Part shown: in pieces, positions 18,548 through 28,149 of the stretch
Position numbering within the stretch: position 1 is the first letter of the stretch
How the letters are laid out: each line of letters begins with the position of its first letter
Origin: Methylocystis sp. ATCC 49242
GTDB lineage: Bacteria > Pseudomonadota > Alphaproteobacteria > Rhizobiales > Beijerinckiaceae
Direction of reading: 5' to 3'
Assembly (NCBI RefSeq): GCF_000188155.2
Contig: NZ_KE124774.1
Span: 3,044,356-3,108,355 of the forward strand
Length of the DNA stretch: 64,000 nt
Notes under the pieces: generated by a model
What the model was told of the DNA's origin: nothing
Database searches by the model: none
The model's input: the letters and a program-made list of their open reading frames with translations, nothing else
Position numbers and translations under genes: made by a program

Positions 18548-18707
18548 GTAACGGCAACGGCTAAATCTTGCCTCAAAGAAAGGCGAGCAATCAGTAGTGG
18601 AGCCTCGCTTCGTCGAAGGCGTCTCACATGGCGAAAGCCGCCGAAACATGTTAAGCCTGCCGGAAATCCGCCAGAGCGTTGAGTTTTAACCTTAGGTTAT
18701 CCCTGAC

Positions 18708-21161
18708 GTGCGTTGTGTCCTTACAGCATTTGCAGTGACGGTGGCGGCAGGGGGGCTCGCCTCTTGTGAATCCCCGGCGGCGGGGCCGCCGGTGGCGGAA
18801 TGGAACGTCGAGCCTGTCTATCGCTCGCCGGGCCCACCGGTTGGCGGAGGGCGGCGGTCAGACGGCGTATCGCTCTCGCGCACTTCGGGGCGCGCGCTGG
18901 TGGCCACAGGCACGGGGAAATTCATCGGCTCGGGCCGTTCGCGCGCGACGTCGAACGAGCCCGCCGGCGAGGACGGCGTCACCCTCAATCTGGTCAATCT
19001 GCCGATCCCCCAGGCGGCCAAGATCGTCCTCGGCGACATCATGAGCGCCGATTATGTCGTGGATCCCAAGCTCGACGGCAAGGTGACGGTGCATACGGCC
19101 CAGCCGGTGCGAAAGTCGGCGGCGCTCGAACTGTTCCAGTCGGCCTTGCGTATTTCCGGCGCGGCGGTGGTGAAGGCCGGCGGCGTCTACAAGATCGTTC
19201 CGGCCGATCAGGCCGCGACGTCCGGAGAAAACATCTCGGTCGGCGGCGTCGCCCCCGACTCCAGTCCGCTCGGCGACGGCGCCCATGTCGTGCAGCTGCG
19301 CTATGTCTCCGCCTCGGAAATGAAGCGCGTCCTCGAGCCGATCGCCGCCCGCGGCAGCATCGTGCGCGCCGACGACGCACGCAACACGCTGACGCTGAGC
19401 GGCTCGCCGCAGGACATCGCGACGCTGGTGGATGCGATCGGCATGTTCGATATCGACACGATGCGTGGAATGTCTTTCGCGCTCGTGCCGGTGAAAAGCG
19501 GCGACGCCGACATGCTCGCCGAAGACCTGCGCAATGTCTTCGGCTCCGAGAAGGAAGGGCCGATGAGCGGCATGATCCGCTTTATCGGCAACAAGAAGCT
19601 CGCCTCCATCCTGGTGATTTCGTCGCAGCCGCAATATCTCACCCGCGCCCGCGCCTGGATCCAGCGGCTCGACGCCCGCGCCGAGCACGCGGAAAAGCAG
19701 TTCTTCACCTATCGCGTCCAGAATCGCCCGGCCAAGGAGCTGATGGTGGTGCTGACCTCCATCTTCGGCGCGGACGCCTCCAAGGGCGGCGCCGGCGTCT
19801 CGCCGCGCTTCGGCCAGTCCGCGATGTCCTCGGGCGCTGGCGCGGGGACGAGCAGCCCGCTCGGAGCGCTGTCGGCGACGGGCCCGACCGGCGGTCAGGG
19901 CGGCCTCGGGGGAAGCGGCGGACTTGGCGGTGGGGGCGGTCTCGGTGGGGGCAGTCTCGGCGGCGGCGGACTTGGCGGCGGGGGCGGTCTCGGCGGGGGC
20001 AGTCTTGGCGGCGGCGGTCTCGGGAGCAGCAGCAGCAGCGGCGGAGGATTTGGCGGCTCCGGCGGCCCCAGCGGCGTGAGCGGTCTGAGCGTACCGGGCG
20101 GACAGCAGCCGGGCGGCGGCGCCGGACCCACGCCGGCGGTCAGTCTCGAAGGCGACCGCTACAAGGTCGGCGTCGACGACGCCAAGAACGCCCTCGTCGT
20201 CATGGCGACGCCGGAGGACTATCGCCGCATCCGCCAGGTCATCGAGACGCTGGACGTTATGCCGAACCAGGTGTTCCTCGAGGCGACCATCGCCGAAGTG
20301 AAGCTCAATGACACGCTGCGCTTTGGCGTGCGCTGGTTCATGCAGACCCACCAAAATCTCTTTGGCTTCAGCTCTTCCGCCAACCCGGCGGGGCCGCTGC
20401 CCAATACGCCGCTCGGCACGAATCTTCTGGGCGCGAACGTCGGCGCGAATTTCCCCGGCTTCGCCTACGCCTTCAGGGCGTTCAACCAGCAGGTGACGCT
20501 CAACGCGCTCAACGCGATCACCGAGGTGAATGTCATTCAGACGCCCTCGCTGACCGTGCTCGACAACCGCCAGGCGATGCTGCAGGTCGGCGACCAGATT
20601 CCGGTCCAGACGCTGAGCAGCGTGTCGGCGATCGGCAACCAATTTAATTCAGTGAACTACACCAACACCGGCGTGATCCTGGCCATCACCCCGCATATCA
20701 GCGAAAGCGGCCGCATCATGCTCGAACTCGAGCAGGAGGTGTCGAACGTCGACCCCAACACGCCGCCCGGTAGCATTACGCCGACCATCCAGCAGCGAAG
20801 AGTGAAGACGCAGGTCGTCGTCAATGACTCCGAGTCCCTGATGCTCGGCGGGTTGGTCAAGGATCAGCGCGGCCGCGCCGCCACCCAGATACCGGTGGCC
20901 GGCGACGTGCCGGTCTTCGGCAATCTGTTCAAGGACAAGGGCGACGCAGTCGACAAGACCGAACTCGTCATCATGATCACGCCGCACGTGGTGCGCTCGC
21001 TGGACGAGGGTCGCGAGATTACGGAAGAATACAAGCGCAAGCTGCTCGACATTTCGACGCGCGCCATCGGCCGGCCGCACGACATCGAGCAGTCGGCGCG
21101 CCGCACGCTGTTCGATCCCTGGTCCCACAGCCCCTGGCGTCAGGACAAGGAAACGCGGTAA
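18708..21161 (+). CDS. gspD: Type II secretion outer-membrane secretin GspD
   Basis: 817 residues. Start GTG 18708 gives a lipoprotein signal (VAAGGLASC, Cys20), so the secretin may be self-piloting. The N0 domain is at about residues 85-165 (VTLNLVNLPIPQAAKIVLGDIMSADYV), then N1-N3 repeats, and a Gly/Ser-rich stretch at about 395-470. The secretin channel follows, with the signature VPVFGNLFKDKGDAVDKTELVIMITPHVV near the C-terminus. It forms the outer-membrane exit pore. It is 160 bases after the GspC-like gene and converges with gspK. The Gly-rich insertion within the N3 region is much longer than the usual loop. Confidence 0.95.
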   Translation: MRCVLTAFAVTVAAGGLASCESPAAGPPVAEWNVEPVYRSPGPPVGGGRRSDGVSLSRTSGRALVATGTGKFIGSGRSRATSNEPAGEDGVTLNLVNLPIPQAAKIVLGDIMSADYVVDPKLDGKVTVHTAQPVRKSAALELFQSALRISGAAVVKAGGVYKIVPADQAATSGENISVGGVAPDSSPLGDGAHVVQLRYVSASEMKRVLEPIAARGSIVRADDARNTLTLSGSPQDIATLVDAIGMFDIDTMRGMSFALVPVKSGDADMLAEDLRNVFGSEKEGPMSGMIRFIGNKKLASILVISSQPQYLTRARAWIQRLDARAEHAEKQFFTYRVQNRPAKELMVVLTSIFGADASKGGAGVSPRFGQSAMSSGAGAGTSSPLGALSATGPTGGQGGLGGSGGLGGGGGLGGGSLGGGGLGGGGGLGGGSLGGGGLGSSSSSGGGFGGSGGPSGVSGLSVPGGQQPGGGAGPTPAVSLEGDRYKVGVDDAKNALVVMATPEDYRRIRQVIETLDVMPNQVFLEATIAEVKLNDTLRFGVRWFMQTHQNLFGFSSSANPAGPLPNTPLGTNLLGANVGANFPGFAYAFRAFNQQVTLNALNAITEVNVIQTPSLTVLDNRQAMLQVGDQIPVQTLSSVSAIGNQFNSVNYTNTGVILAITPHISESGRIMLELEQEVSNVDPNTPPGSITPTIQQRRVKTQVVVNDSESLMLGGLVKDQRGRAATQIPVAGDVPVFGNLFKDKGDAVDKTELVIMITPHVVRSLDEGREITEEYKRKLLDISTRAIGRPHDIEQSARRTLFDPWSHSPWRQDKETR
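19905..20040 (+). repeat. Tandem Gly-rich coding repeat within gspD
   Basis: Imperfect short tandem repeats built on GGCGGNGGNCTCGGC-type units. They encode alternating GGLGGGGGL and GGGSLGGGG blocks, ending in a run of Ser codons (AGCAGCAGCAGC). The unit similarity at DNA level suggests growth by slippage or recombination. Confidence 0.75.
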
Positions 21162-21287
21162 AGCGTTTTCGCGCGGAGAAAGCGCGGCAAAAAGGCGGAG
21201 AGAGCCGGAGTTTTTCCGGTTTCATTCGAAAGCGGCGAAAGACAGTTCCGGCCCCGGTGGGCCTCATGGCCCCATACGCGCGTCATT

Positions 21288-22259
21288 TCAGCAGTCCGGA
21301 ACGCCGGCGCCGTTGGATGCGATCATGTCGCGCAGATTGCCGAGATATCGCGACTGTCCGCGCCGCAGCTCCCTGATCGCCAACTGGCCCCCGATGCCGC
21401 CACGCAGATCGACGATCGCGTCCTTCGCCGCCGTCTGGCCGGTCGCAAGCAAGGCCTCCGCATGGATGAGGTAGGCGGCGCGTTCGCTGGGCTGGCGGAA
21501 ATTCACAGGAAAACGCGGATCCTTGCGATCGAGGTTGTTGGGATAAGGCGCGGCAGTCAGCGCTTGCACTTCATCGAACTTGAAGCCGGCCAGCGCCGCG
21601 AAAAGCCCCGGCGGCGCCGCGAGCGGGTCGACGCCGGGCGTGCGCGATTGAACCGTGACGAAGGGGAGCATGCTCCGAAACAGCGCCGCGTTGATCCCGC
21701 TGACCTGGTCGAGCTCCATGATCGTCTCGAACGGGGCCTTCTTGGGGCCGAACGGCTTTTCCGAGACCTCCTGCTTCGCCCACATCTGAGCCACGTCGTC
21801 GCCGGGAGTCGTGCGGAAGGCGATGATCGAATTGGCGACATTGTCCGCCGTCTTCTTGTCGAGGCCGAGACCCATCAGCATGGCCTGCAGAAGCGGTTGC
21901 GGCGCGGCGTTGAGGTCGACCTTGCCGCTCTCATCCTCGATTGAGAAGGCGATCGCGGCGCCGGCGAGGACGCAATACTCGGGCCTGCCATCCCTGACCG
22001 TCGTCTCGGCCTGCTGCGCCACCAGATCGCGCTCGCCGAGAAGCGTCATGGCCGCCTGGTTAATGACGCCCTCGGCGATGTAGCTGGCCTGCGTGGCGCC
22101 GGCGATATTTGAAGCGGTCTGGAGCCGCAGGCGCCCCGTCGACATGAAGGAGACGACGAGGAGCGATATGACGCCCGTGCCCCAGATGACGGCGAGTAGC
22201 GCGAAGCCAGCTTTCCTGCGTAATCCCCGCGCGGGCGGGAGGCGCCTCGACCGCGTCAC
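21288..22259 (-). CDS. gspK: Type II secretion minor pseudopilin GspK
   Basis: 323 residues, the long form expected of GspK. The leader ends RRKAG and the mature protein begins FALLAVIWGTGVISLLVVSF; it lacks Glu5, as is characteristic of GspK, the tip subunit. The inserted alpha-helical domain is recognisable: VDLNAAPQPLLQAMLMGLGLDKKTADNVANSIIAFR. The ATG at 22259 overlaps the gspG stop codon, so the two are coupled. It converges with gspD across a 126-base gap holding a weak CCGGA/TCCGG hairpin at 21205-21219. Confidence 0.9.
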   Translation of the reverse strand: MTRSRRLPPARGLRRKAGFALLAVIWGTGVISLLVVSFMSTGRLRLQTASNIAGATQASYIAEGVINQAAMTLLGERDLVAQQAETTVRDGRPEYCVLAGAAIAFSIEDESGKVDLNAAPQPLLQAMLMGLGLDKKTADNVANSIIAFRTTPGDDVAQMWAKQEVSEKPFGPKKAPFETIMELDQVSGINAALFRSMLPFVTVQSRTPGVDPLAAPPGLFAALAGFKFDEVQALTAAPYPNNLDRKDPRFPVNFRQPSERAAYLIHAEALLATGQTAAKDAIVDLRGGIGGQLAIRELRRGQSRYLGNLRDMIASNGAGVPDC

Positions 22260-22765
22260 TTCGCCGTATTCGAGCCGCGTGAAATCGCCGCCGAGCCGCC
22301 CTCGCGACCTTCGGGTCCGAGCGAACCGACGTCATAGGGGCCGTTCTGTCCGGGCGAGCGGTAGAGATAGGCGTGGCCCCACGGGTCCTTCGGAACGCCC
22401 GCCGTCTTGAGATAGGGGCCGCTCCAGGAGGACACGCCCGCAGGGCGCTGCACCAGGGCGCTCAGCCCTTCTTCGTTCGTCGGATAGCGGCCGGCGTCCA
22501 GGTAGAAGAGGTCGAGGGCGCTCGCCAGATTCTCCATCTGGATCTGCGCAGTCTTGACCTTCGATTCGGAGAGATAATTCAGGACCCGCGGGCCGACGAG
22601 ACCGACGATCGAGCCGATGATCGCCAGCACCACCAGCATCTCGACCAGGGTGAAGCCGGCGCGGCGGCGCTGCGCGCGGGTGAGGGATCGCGCGCGCGGC
22701 TGGAGCGATTTGGGAGAATCGCTCGAAACATCGCCGGTTGACGTCTGCGCAATACGAAACTGCAT
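22256..22765 (-). CDS. gspG: Major pseudopilin GspG
   Basis: 169 residues from ATG 22765, which has GGAG upstream. An unusually long leader (about 35 residues, Ser/Arg-rich) precedes the cleavage site G-FTLVEMLVVLAIIGSIVGL with Glu5. The C-terminal domain has the major-pseudopilin pattern YPTNEEGLSALVQRP and DPWGHAYLYRSPGQNGPYDV, which binds calcium in GspG. It is the main pseudopilus subunit and is coupled to gspK downstream. Confidence 0.93.
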   Translation of the reverse strand: MQFRIAQTSTGDVSSDSPKSLQPRARSLTRAQRRRAGFTLVEMLVVLAIIGSIVGLVGPRVLNYLSESKVKTAQIQMENLASALDLFYLDAGRYPTNEEGLSALVQRPAGVSSWSGPYLKTAGVPKDPWGHAYLYRSPGQNGPYDVGSLGPEGREGGSAAISRGSNTAK

Positions 22766-22863
22766 CTGAATTTCCTCTCCAAAGCCGAGGTTCCGGCTCA
22801 AAAGCCAGACAGGTGTGGATATTACGTGACGGCGATTTTCGCCGCAACACGAGGCGCGGAGGC

Positions 22864-23256
22864 TTAAAGCTCGACGTAGATGTCGCAGCCGTAGATCGAA
22901 ACCGGGTTTCCCGCCGGGTCCTGGATCATGTTCCAGCATTTGCCGACGCCATTGATCAGCCGATAGATGAACACGCCCTCGGCTTCGGTCACGCGCTTTT
23001 CAGGAACGCGCTGCCGACCGAGATAGTTGAAATAGGACACTGCAATGTCGTCGCCACAGCGGTAGAGCGTCCCGCGGTCGAGCAGAAAGACGCCGCCGCG
23101 ATCCTTGGCGTGGCTGATGCAATAGGAATAATTGGTCAACGCTTCGGGACGCACATTGATCTGCGCCCTGGCGACCGGCGCGCCCATGACTGACGCGCCG
23201 AGGATGAGCGCGCCGCAGATTACAGGCCGGAAAAAGGCGTTAAGCGACTGCGCCAT
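22864..23256 (-). CDS. Small secreted protein of unknown function
   Basis: 130 residues. A Sec signal peptide ends at PVARAQ. The mature part of about 100 residues has five Cys (YCISH, LYRCGDD, KCWNM, YGCDIY and one near the start of the region) and ends DIYVEL. A GTGGAG ribosome site precedes the ATG at 23256. It lies between the gspGK pair and the FYDLN gene on the same strand and could be a secreted substrate or an envelope protein. No family is recognised. Confidence 0.65.
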   Translation of the reverse strand: MAQSLNAFFRPVICGALILGASVMGAPVARAQINVRPEALTNYSYCISHAKDRGGVFLLDRGTLYRCGDDIAVSYFNYLGRQRVPEKRVTEAEGVFIYRLINGVGKCWNMIQDPAGNPVSIYGCDIYVEL

Positions 23257-23355
23257 TCATAACTCCACCGCCGCCGGAGGCTCCCGCGTTACATATGCGG
23301 AAACCGGCGGCGAATGTATGGCCGTTTCGCCTGCAGCGCAACGCCGCGCGCGGCG

Positions 23356-23718
23356 TCAGCTTTCCTCGTCGGTCTCGATGTCGCCGTCGATGAGGCCGGC
23401 GACGTCATCGTCCTCGCCCTCTTCTTCCTCGAGGAAGGTGTCGTCATCGGCGTCGTCGTCGAGTTCGACGTCCTCGTCGACGTCGATCGCCTCGGCCGCG
23501 TTCTCGGCCTCCTCGACCTCGTCGAGCGAAACCGTGTCGGCGCTCTCCTTCTCGATCTCGCTATCTTCCTCCTCATCCCGCGCCGGGGCGCGGGAAATGG
23601 CGGCGACGTGGAAGACCGCGCCGCACTTCGGGCAAAGGATCGGGTCCTTGTTGAGATCGTAGAATTTTGTCGCGCAGGACTGGCATTGGCGTTTGGCGCC
23701 GAGTTCGGGTTTGGCCAC
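23356..23718 (-). CDS. TIGR02300 family protein (FYDLN acid domain)
   Basis: 120 residues. The N-terminus AKPELGAKRQCQSCATKFYDLNKDPILCPKCGAVF carries two CxxC pairs (zinc-ribbon-like) and the name-giving FYDLN motif. The C-terminal two thirds are almost wholly Asp/Glu, including DVELDDDADDDTFLEEEEGEDDD. Start is GTG 23718. This family is confined to alphaproteobacteria and its function is unknown. Confidence 0.9.
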   Translation of the reverse strand: MAKPELGAKRQCQSCATKFYDLNKDPILCPKCGAVFHVAAISRAPARDEEEDSEIEKESADTVSLDEVEEAENAAEAIDVDEDVELDDDADDDTFLEEEEGEDDDVAGLIDGDIETDEES

Positions 23719-23892
23719 GGTTCGTCGATCCTCGTGGAGAGGCAGCGTGGGGAACGCCCGCCTGAATGAATTACTGTCGGGCGCTCCGGTTAGTTGGCTC
23801 CCGCCCCGCTGTCAAATGGATAAATGCGCGCAGTGCGGAAGGCGGAATCGCCCATTGCCAAGCGGCGCGCGGATTGGCATAGAAAAAGGGCC

Positions 23893-23966
23893 GCGGGTGT
23901 AGCTCAATGGTAGAGCAGCAGCCTTCCAAGCTGAATACGAGGGTTCGATTCCCTTCACCCGCTCCA
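23893..23966 (+). tRNA. tRNA-Gly (anticodon TCC)
   Basis: The cloverleaf can be drawn by hand: acceptor GCGGGTG / CACCCGC, D arm GCTC…GAGC, anticodon stem GCAGC / GCTG with loop CTTCCAA, and T arm AGGG-TTCGATT-CCCT. CCA is encoded (23964-23966). Anticodon TCC reads GGA and, with wobble, GGG. Confidence 0.95.
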
Positions 23967-24194
23967 GAATCCCATGATTTGCCGGCGGCTTTTCCGCCGA
24001 CGTCGATGGATATCTTCAGATCGGTCAACAATTTGGCGATTGTTCGAGCCGTTCTTTCGGAACCGCGCGTCCGACTGATTCGTTCGGACTCGCGGATTTC
24101 GCCGAGGACCAGCCGCTCAATGCGGCTCGCTGGGCCGTGACGATTGCAATAGAAACTTTCTCCCAGACACAGTCGCCGTCCGTCCGGAGTTCGC

Positions 24195-25712
24195 ATGACG
24201 CTGTCGGGGAACCGCCTTTATGACCTGATCCGCTCCCGCGCGCCGGAGAGCAGGCGCATATTCGCCGATCTCGGAGACGGACGCGGCGTCACCTATGCGG
24301 AGATCGAGGCGGGCTCCGCGCGCTACGCCAATGCGCTGGCGAGCCTCGGGGTCGCGCCGGGGGACCGCGTGGCCGTTCAGGTCGAAAAAAGCATCGACGT
24401 CATCATGCTTTATCTCGGCTGCCTGCGCGCCGGGGCCGTCTTCCTGCCGCTCAACACGGCCTATACGGCCGCCGAGGTCGATTATTTTCTCGACGACGCC
24501 GGGCCGAAGCTCTTTGTCCGCGACCCTTCCCGCAGCGACCCGGTCCGGACCGAAGGCGGGCCCGTGGTCATGACTCTGGACGCCGCGGAGGCAGGCTCGA
24601 TCGTCGATCTCGCGCGGGCGCAGCTCGCGACCTTCTCCAACGCCCCGCGGGGGCCGGACGACCTTGCCGCCATTCTCTACACATCGGGCACGACGGGACG
24701 GTCCAAGGGCGCGATGCTCAGCCATGAAAACCTTGCCGCCAATTCCCTGACGCTCGTCGACGTCTGGCGCTTCACGAGCGACGACGTGCTGATTCACGCG
24801 CTGCCGATCTTCCACACGCACGGACTTTTCGTCGCGACGAATGTCGCGCTGCTTTCCGGCGCCTCCGTGATCTTTCTGCCCCGTTTCGATCCGAAGCAGA
24901 TTCTCGCGGTCATGCCGCGCGCGACGGCAATGATGGGCGTGCCGACCTTCTACACGCGGCTCTTGCAGGAGCCCGGCCTCGATCGCGCCGCCGCCGCGGG
25001 GATGCGCCTCTTCATCTCGGGCTCCGCGCCGCTCCTCGCCGAGACGCATCGCGAATGGCGGGAGCGGACCGGCCACGCCATCCTCGAACGCTACGGCATG
25101 ACCGAGACCAATATGAACACGTCGAATCCCTATGACGGGGAACGCGTCGCCGGAACGGTCGGGCCGCCGCTGCGGGGCGTCGAATTGCGCATCGCCGACC
25201 CCGAGACCGGCGCGCTTCTCGGGCCGAACGAAGTCGGCATGATCGAGGTGCGCGGTCCAAATGTCTTCCGGGGCTACTGGCGCATGCCGGAAAAGACCGC
25301 GAAAGAGTTTCGTCCGGACGGTTTCTTCATCACCGGCGATCTCGGGAAGATCGATTCCGACGGCTATGTCCATATCGTCGGCCGCGCCAGGGATCTCGTC
25401 ATCACCGGCGGCTTCAATGTCTATCCCAAGGAAGTCGAGACGGAGATCGACACGATTGCGGGCGTTCTGGAGTCGGCGGTCATCGGCGTTCCCCACGCCG
25501 ATTTCGGCGAGGGCGTTACGGCGGTGGTCGTGCGGCGCGACGGCGCGACGCTGACGGAAAGCGACGTGCTGCGCGCGCTCGAAAGCCGGCTCGCGAAGTT
25601 CAAACTGCCCAAGCGCGTTATCTTCGTCGAAAGCCTGCCGCGCAACACAATGGGCAAGGTGCAGAAGAACGTCCTGCGCGAAAGCTATCGCGCAATCTAC
25701 GGCGCGCGCTGA
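24195..25712 (+). CDS. matB: Malonyl-CoA synthetase MatB (acyl-adenylate-forming)
   Basis: 505 residues. It is an ANL-superfamily enzyme that converts malonate, ATP and CoA to malonyl-CoA. ATP/AMP-binding P-loop YTSGTTGRSKGAMLSHENL lies at residues 164-182. Also seen are ERYGMTETNMNTSNPYDGER, the hinge GDLGKIDSDGYVHIVGRARD and the catalytic lysine near the end (NTMGKVQKNVLRESY). The MTETNMNTSNPYDGERVAGTVG block is typical of MatB rather than acetyl-CoA synthetases. GGAG precedes ATG 24195. No matA (decarboxylase) or matC (carrier) is adjacent. Confidence 0.88.
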   Translation: MTLSGNRLYDLIRSRAPESRRIFADLGDGRGVTYAEIEAGSARYANALASLGVAPGDRVAVQVEKSIDVIMLYLGCLRAGAVFLPLNTAYTAAEVDYFLDDAGPKLFVRDPSRSDPVRTEGGPVVMTLDAAEAGSIVDLARAQLATFSNAPRGPDDLAAILYTSGTTGRSKGAMLSHENLAANSLTLVDVWRFTSDDVLIHALPIFHTHGLFVATNVALLSGASVIFLPRFDPKQILAVMPRATAMMGVPTFYTRLLQEPGLDRAAAAGMRLFISGSAPLLAETHREWRERTGHAILERYGMTETNMNTSNPYDGERVAGTVGPPLRGVELRIADPETGALLGPNEVGMIEVRGPNVFRGYWRMPEKTAKEFRPDGFFITGDLGKIDSDGYVHIVGRARDLVITGGFNVYPKEVETEIDTIAGVLESAVIGVPHADFGEGVTAVVVRRDGATLTESDVLRALESRLAKFKLPKRVIFVESLPRNTMGKVQKNVLRESYRAIYGAR

Positions 25713-25733
25713 TCGTCGGGGAAGGAGGCGCGT

Positions 25734-28046
25734 TCAGCGCCCGCCCTTCTGCTTCATCGCCGCGAGCAGCGCTTCGCCGAGACCGCCCGTTCCGCCGCCA
25801 TTCGCGGGCTTCGCGCCGCGCGGCGCGGGCTGCGAGAAGCGCGGGCGGTTCTGCTCGCGTCCCGGCCCGGCCTTGGCCTGCCCCGGCGCATCGTCGAGCC
25901 GCATGGAGAGTGAGATGCGCTTGCGCGGAACATCGACCTCCATCACCTTCACTTTCACGATGTCGCCGGGCTTCACCACGCTGCGCGGGTCCTTGACGAA
26001 TTCCTTCGACAGCGCGGAAATATGCACCAGACCATCCTGATGCACGCCGATGTCCACGAAGGCGCCGAAGGCGGCGACATTGGTGACGACGCCTTCCAGC
26101 GTCATGCCCGGCTTGAGATCGTTCAGCGTCTCGACGCCTTCCTGGAAGGTCGCGGTCTTGAAGGCCGGACGCGGATCGCGGCCGGGCTTTTCGAGTTCCG
26201 CGAGGACGTCGGTGACGGTGGGCACGCCGAAGGTCTCGTCGGCGAATTGCTGGGGCTTCAGCTTGCGCAATTCGTTGGTGTTGCCGATGAGCGACTTGAT
26301 GTCCGTCCTCGCCGCGTCGAGGATTCGGCGCACGAGCGGATAGGCTTCCGGATGCACGCCGGAACGGTCGAGCGGATCGTCGCCGTCGATGATGCGAAGG
26401 AAGCCCGCGCTCTGCTCGAATGCCTTGGGTCCGAGGCGTGGCACGTTCTTCAGCGCCGCGCGCGTGCGGAAGGGACCGTTTGCGTCGCGATGCGCGACGA
26501 TATTGCCTGCGAGCGTGTCGCCGAGGCCCGAGACGCGCGCAAGGAGCGGCGCGGAGGCCGTATTGACGTCGACGCCCACCTTGTTCACGCAGTCCTCGAC
26601 CACGGCGTCCAGCGCGCGCGAAAGTTTCAGCTCCGACACGTCGTGCTGATATTGTCCGACGCCGATCGACTTCGGTTCGATCTTCACCAGCTCCGCAAGG
26701 GGGTCCTGAAGGCGGCGCGCAATTGAAGCGGCGCCGCGCAGCGACACGTCGAGATCGGGCAATTCCTTCGAGGCGTATTCAGACGCCGAATAGACCGAGG
26801 CGCCGGCTTCCGACACGACGATCTTGGTGAGCTTCAGTTCGGGATGTTTGGACATCAGCTCGCCGGCGAGCTTGTCCGTCTCGCGCGAGGCGGTGCCGTT
26901 GCCGATGGCGATCAGTTCGATCTTGTGCTGACGCGCGAGGCTCGCCAGCGTCGCGATCGATTCATCCCAGCGCCGCTGCGGCTCATGCGGATAGATGGCG
27001 GTCGTCGCGACGATCTTGCCGGTCGCGTCGATGACGGCCACCTTCACGCCCGTGCGGAAACCGGGATCCAGACCCAGCGTCGCGCGCGCGCCGGCGGGCG
27101 CGGCGAGCAGAAGGTCGCGCAGATTTTCGGCGAAGACGCGAATCGCCTCTTCCTCGGCGAATCTCCACAGGCGCGAGCGCGCGTCGACTGCGAGATGCAG
27201 TTCGATCTTGGTGCGCCATGCCCAGCGCGCCGTCTCCAGCAGCCATTTGTCGCCCGGGCGGCCACGATCCTCGATATTGTAGCGCCGCGCGATGCGGGTT
27301 TCGTAACCGCCGAGGCCGGCTTCGGCCTCGGCCGCCATTTCGAGATCGAGCATCTCCTCCTTCTCGCCGCGAAACAGCGCGAGAATGCGATGCGAGGGCA
27401 GTTTCGAAATCGGCTGCGAGAATTCGAAATAGTCGGAATATTTCGCGCCCGCCGCCTCCTTGCCTTCGCGCGGCTTCGACTTGATGACGCCCTGAGTCCA
27501 ATAGACTTCGCGCAGCGCGCCGATGAGATCGGCGTCTTCGGCGAATCGCTCGACGAGAATCGCGCGCGCGCCCTCGAGCGCCGCTTCGACGGTTGCGACA
27601 TTTTTTTCGGCGTCGACAAACGCCTCGGCCCGAACCCTCGGGTCCATGTCGGGCGACGCCAACAGCGCGTCGGCGAGCGGCGCAAGTCCGGCTTCGATCG
27701 CGATCTGCGCCTTGGTGCGGCGCTTGGGCTTGAAGGGCAAGTAAATATCCTCGAGGCGCGCCTTGTTGTCAGCCTCCATGATGACGCGCTTCAGCGCGTC
27801 GTCGAGCTTGCCCTGGCTCTCGATCGATTCGAGAATCGCCTTGCGGCGCTCCTCGAGCTCGCGCAGATAGCGCAGCCGCTCCTCGAGCTTGCGCAATTGC
27901 GTATCGTCCAGCTGGCCCGTCGCCTCCTTGCGGTAGCGCGCGATGAAGGGAACGGTGGAGCCGCCGTCGAGAAGCCCGACCGCGGCCTCGACCTGCCACG
28001 GTTTTGCCGCAAGTTCCTCGCTCAGCCGCTCGACGATGGATTTCAT
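25734..28046 (-). CDS. tex: Tex family RNA-binding protein with S1 domain
   Basis: 770 residues, normal for Tex. It has an N-terminal Tex domain ([30 protein letters not shown]), a YqgF/RNase H-like domain ([22 protein letters not shown]), tandem HhH region ([19 protein letters not shown]) and C-terminal S1 domain ([31 protein letters not shown]). A low-complexity Gly/Pro/Arg tail follows. Tex affects transcription and RNA quality in many bacteria. GAGGCGG lies upstream of ATG 28046. Monocistronic, convergent with matB across 21 bases. Confidence 0.95.
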   Translation of the reverse strand: MKSIVERLSEELAAKPWQVEAAVGLLDGGSTVPFIARYRKEATGQLDDTQLRKLEERLRYLRELEERRKAILESIESQGKLDDALKRVIMEADNKARLEDIYLPFKPKRRTKAQIAIEAGLAPLADALLASPDMDPRVRAEAFVDAEKNVATVEAALEGARAILVERFAEDADLIGALREVYWTQGVIKSKPREGKEAAGAKYSDYFEFSQPISKLPSHRILALFRGEKEEMLDLEMAAEAEAGLGGYETRIARRYNIEDRGRPGDKWLLETARWAWRTKIELHLAVDARSRLWRFAEEEAIRVFAENLRDLLLAAPAGARATLGLDPGFRTGVKVAVIDATGKIVATTAIYPHEPQRRWDESIATLASLARQHKIELIAIGNGTASRETDKLAGELMSKHPELKLTKIVVSEAGASVYSASEYASKELPDLDVSLRGAASIARRLQDPLAELVKIEPKSIGVGQYQHDVSELKLSRALDAVVEDCVNKVGVDVNTASAPLLARVSGLGDTLAGNIVAHRDANGPFRTRAALKNVPRLGPKAFEQSAGFLRIIDGDDPLDRSGVHPEAYPLVRRILDAARTDIKSLIGNTNELRKLKPQQFADETFGVPTVTDVLAELEKPGRDPRPAFKTATFQEGVETLNDLKPGMTLEGVVTNVAAFGAFVDIGVHQDGLVHISALSKEFVKDPRSVVKPGDIVKVKVMEVDVPRKRISLSMRLDDAPGQAKAGPGREQNRPRFSQPAPRGAKPANGGGTGGLGEALLAAMKQKGGR

Positions 28047-28149
28047 ATAGGCCGCCTCGATTCATTTTCAGGAACGAGGTTTGTAGCCATCGCGGGCGGG
28101 CGAAGTCAAAAGCCCCGCTCGCAAAATTCCGTGGATAGAAAAGCCCGCC

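Noticed and set aside
19895-20131. Pro-rich minus-strand frame opposite the gspD Gly tract
   Set aside because: Simple complement of the Gly codons; an artefact of the repeat.
23272-23355. Possible GC-rich hairpin downstream of the FYDLN gene
   Set aside because: Base pairing is weak and there is no T-run; not strong enough to call a terminator.
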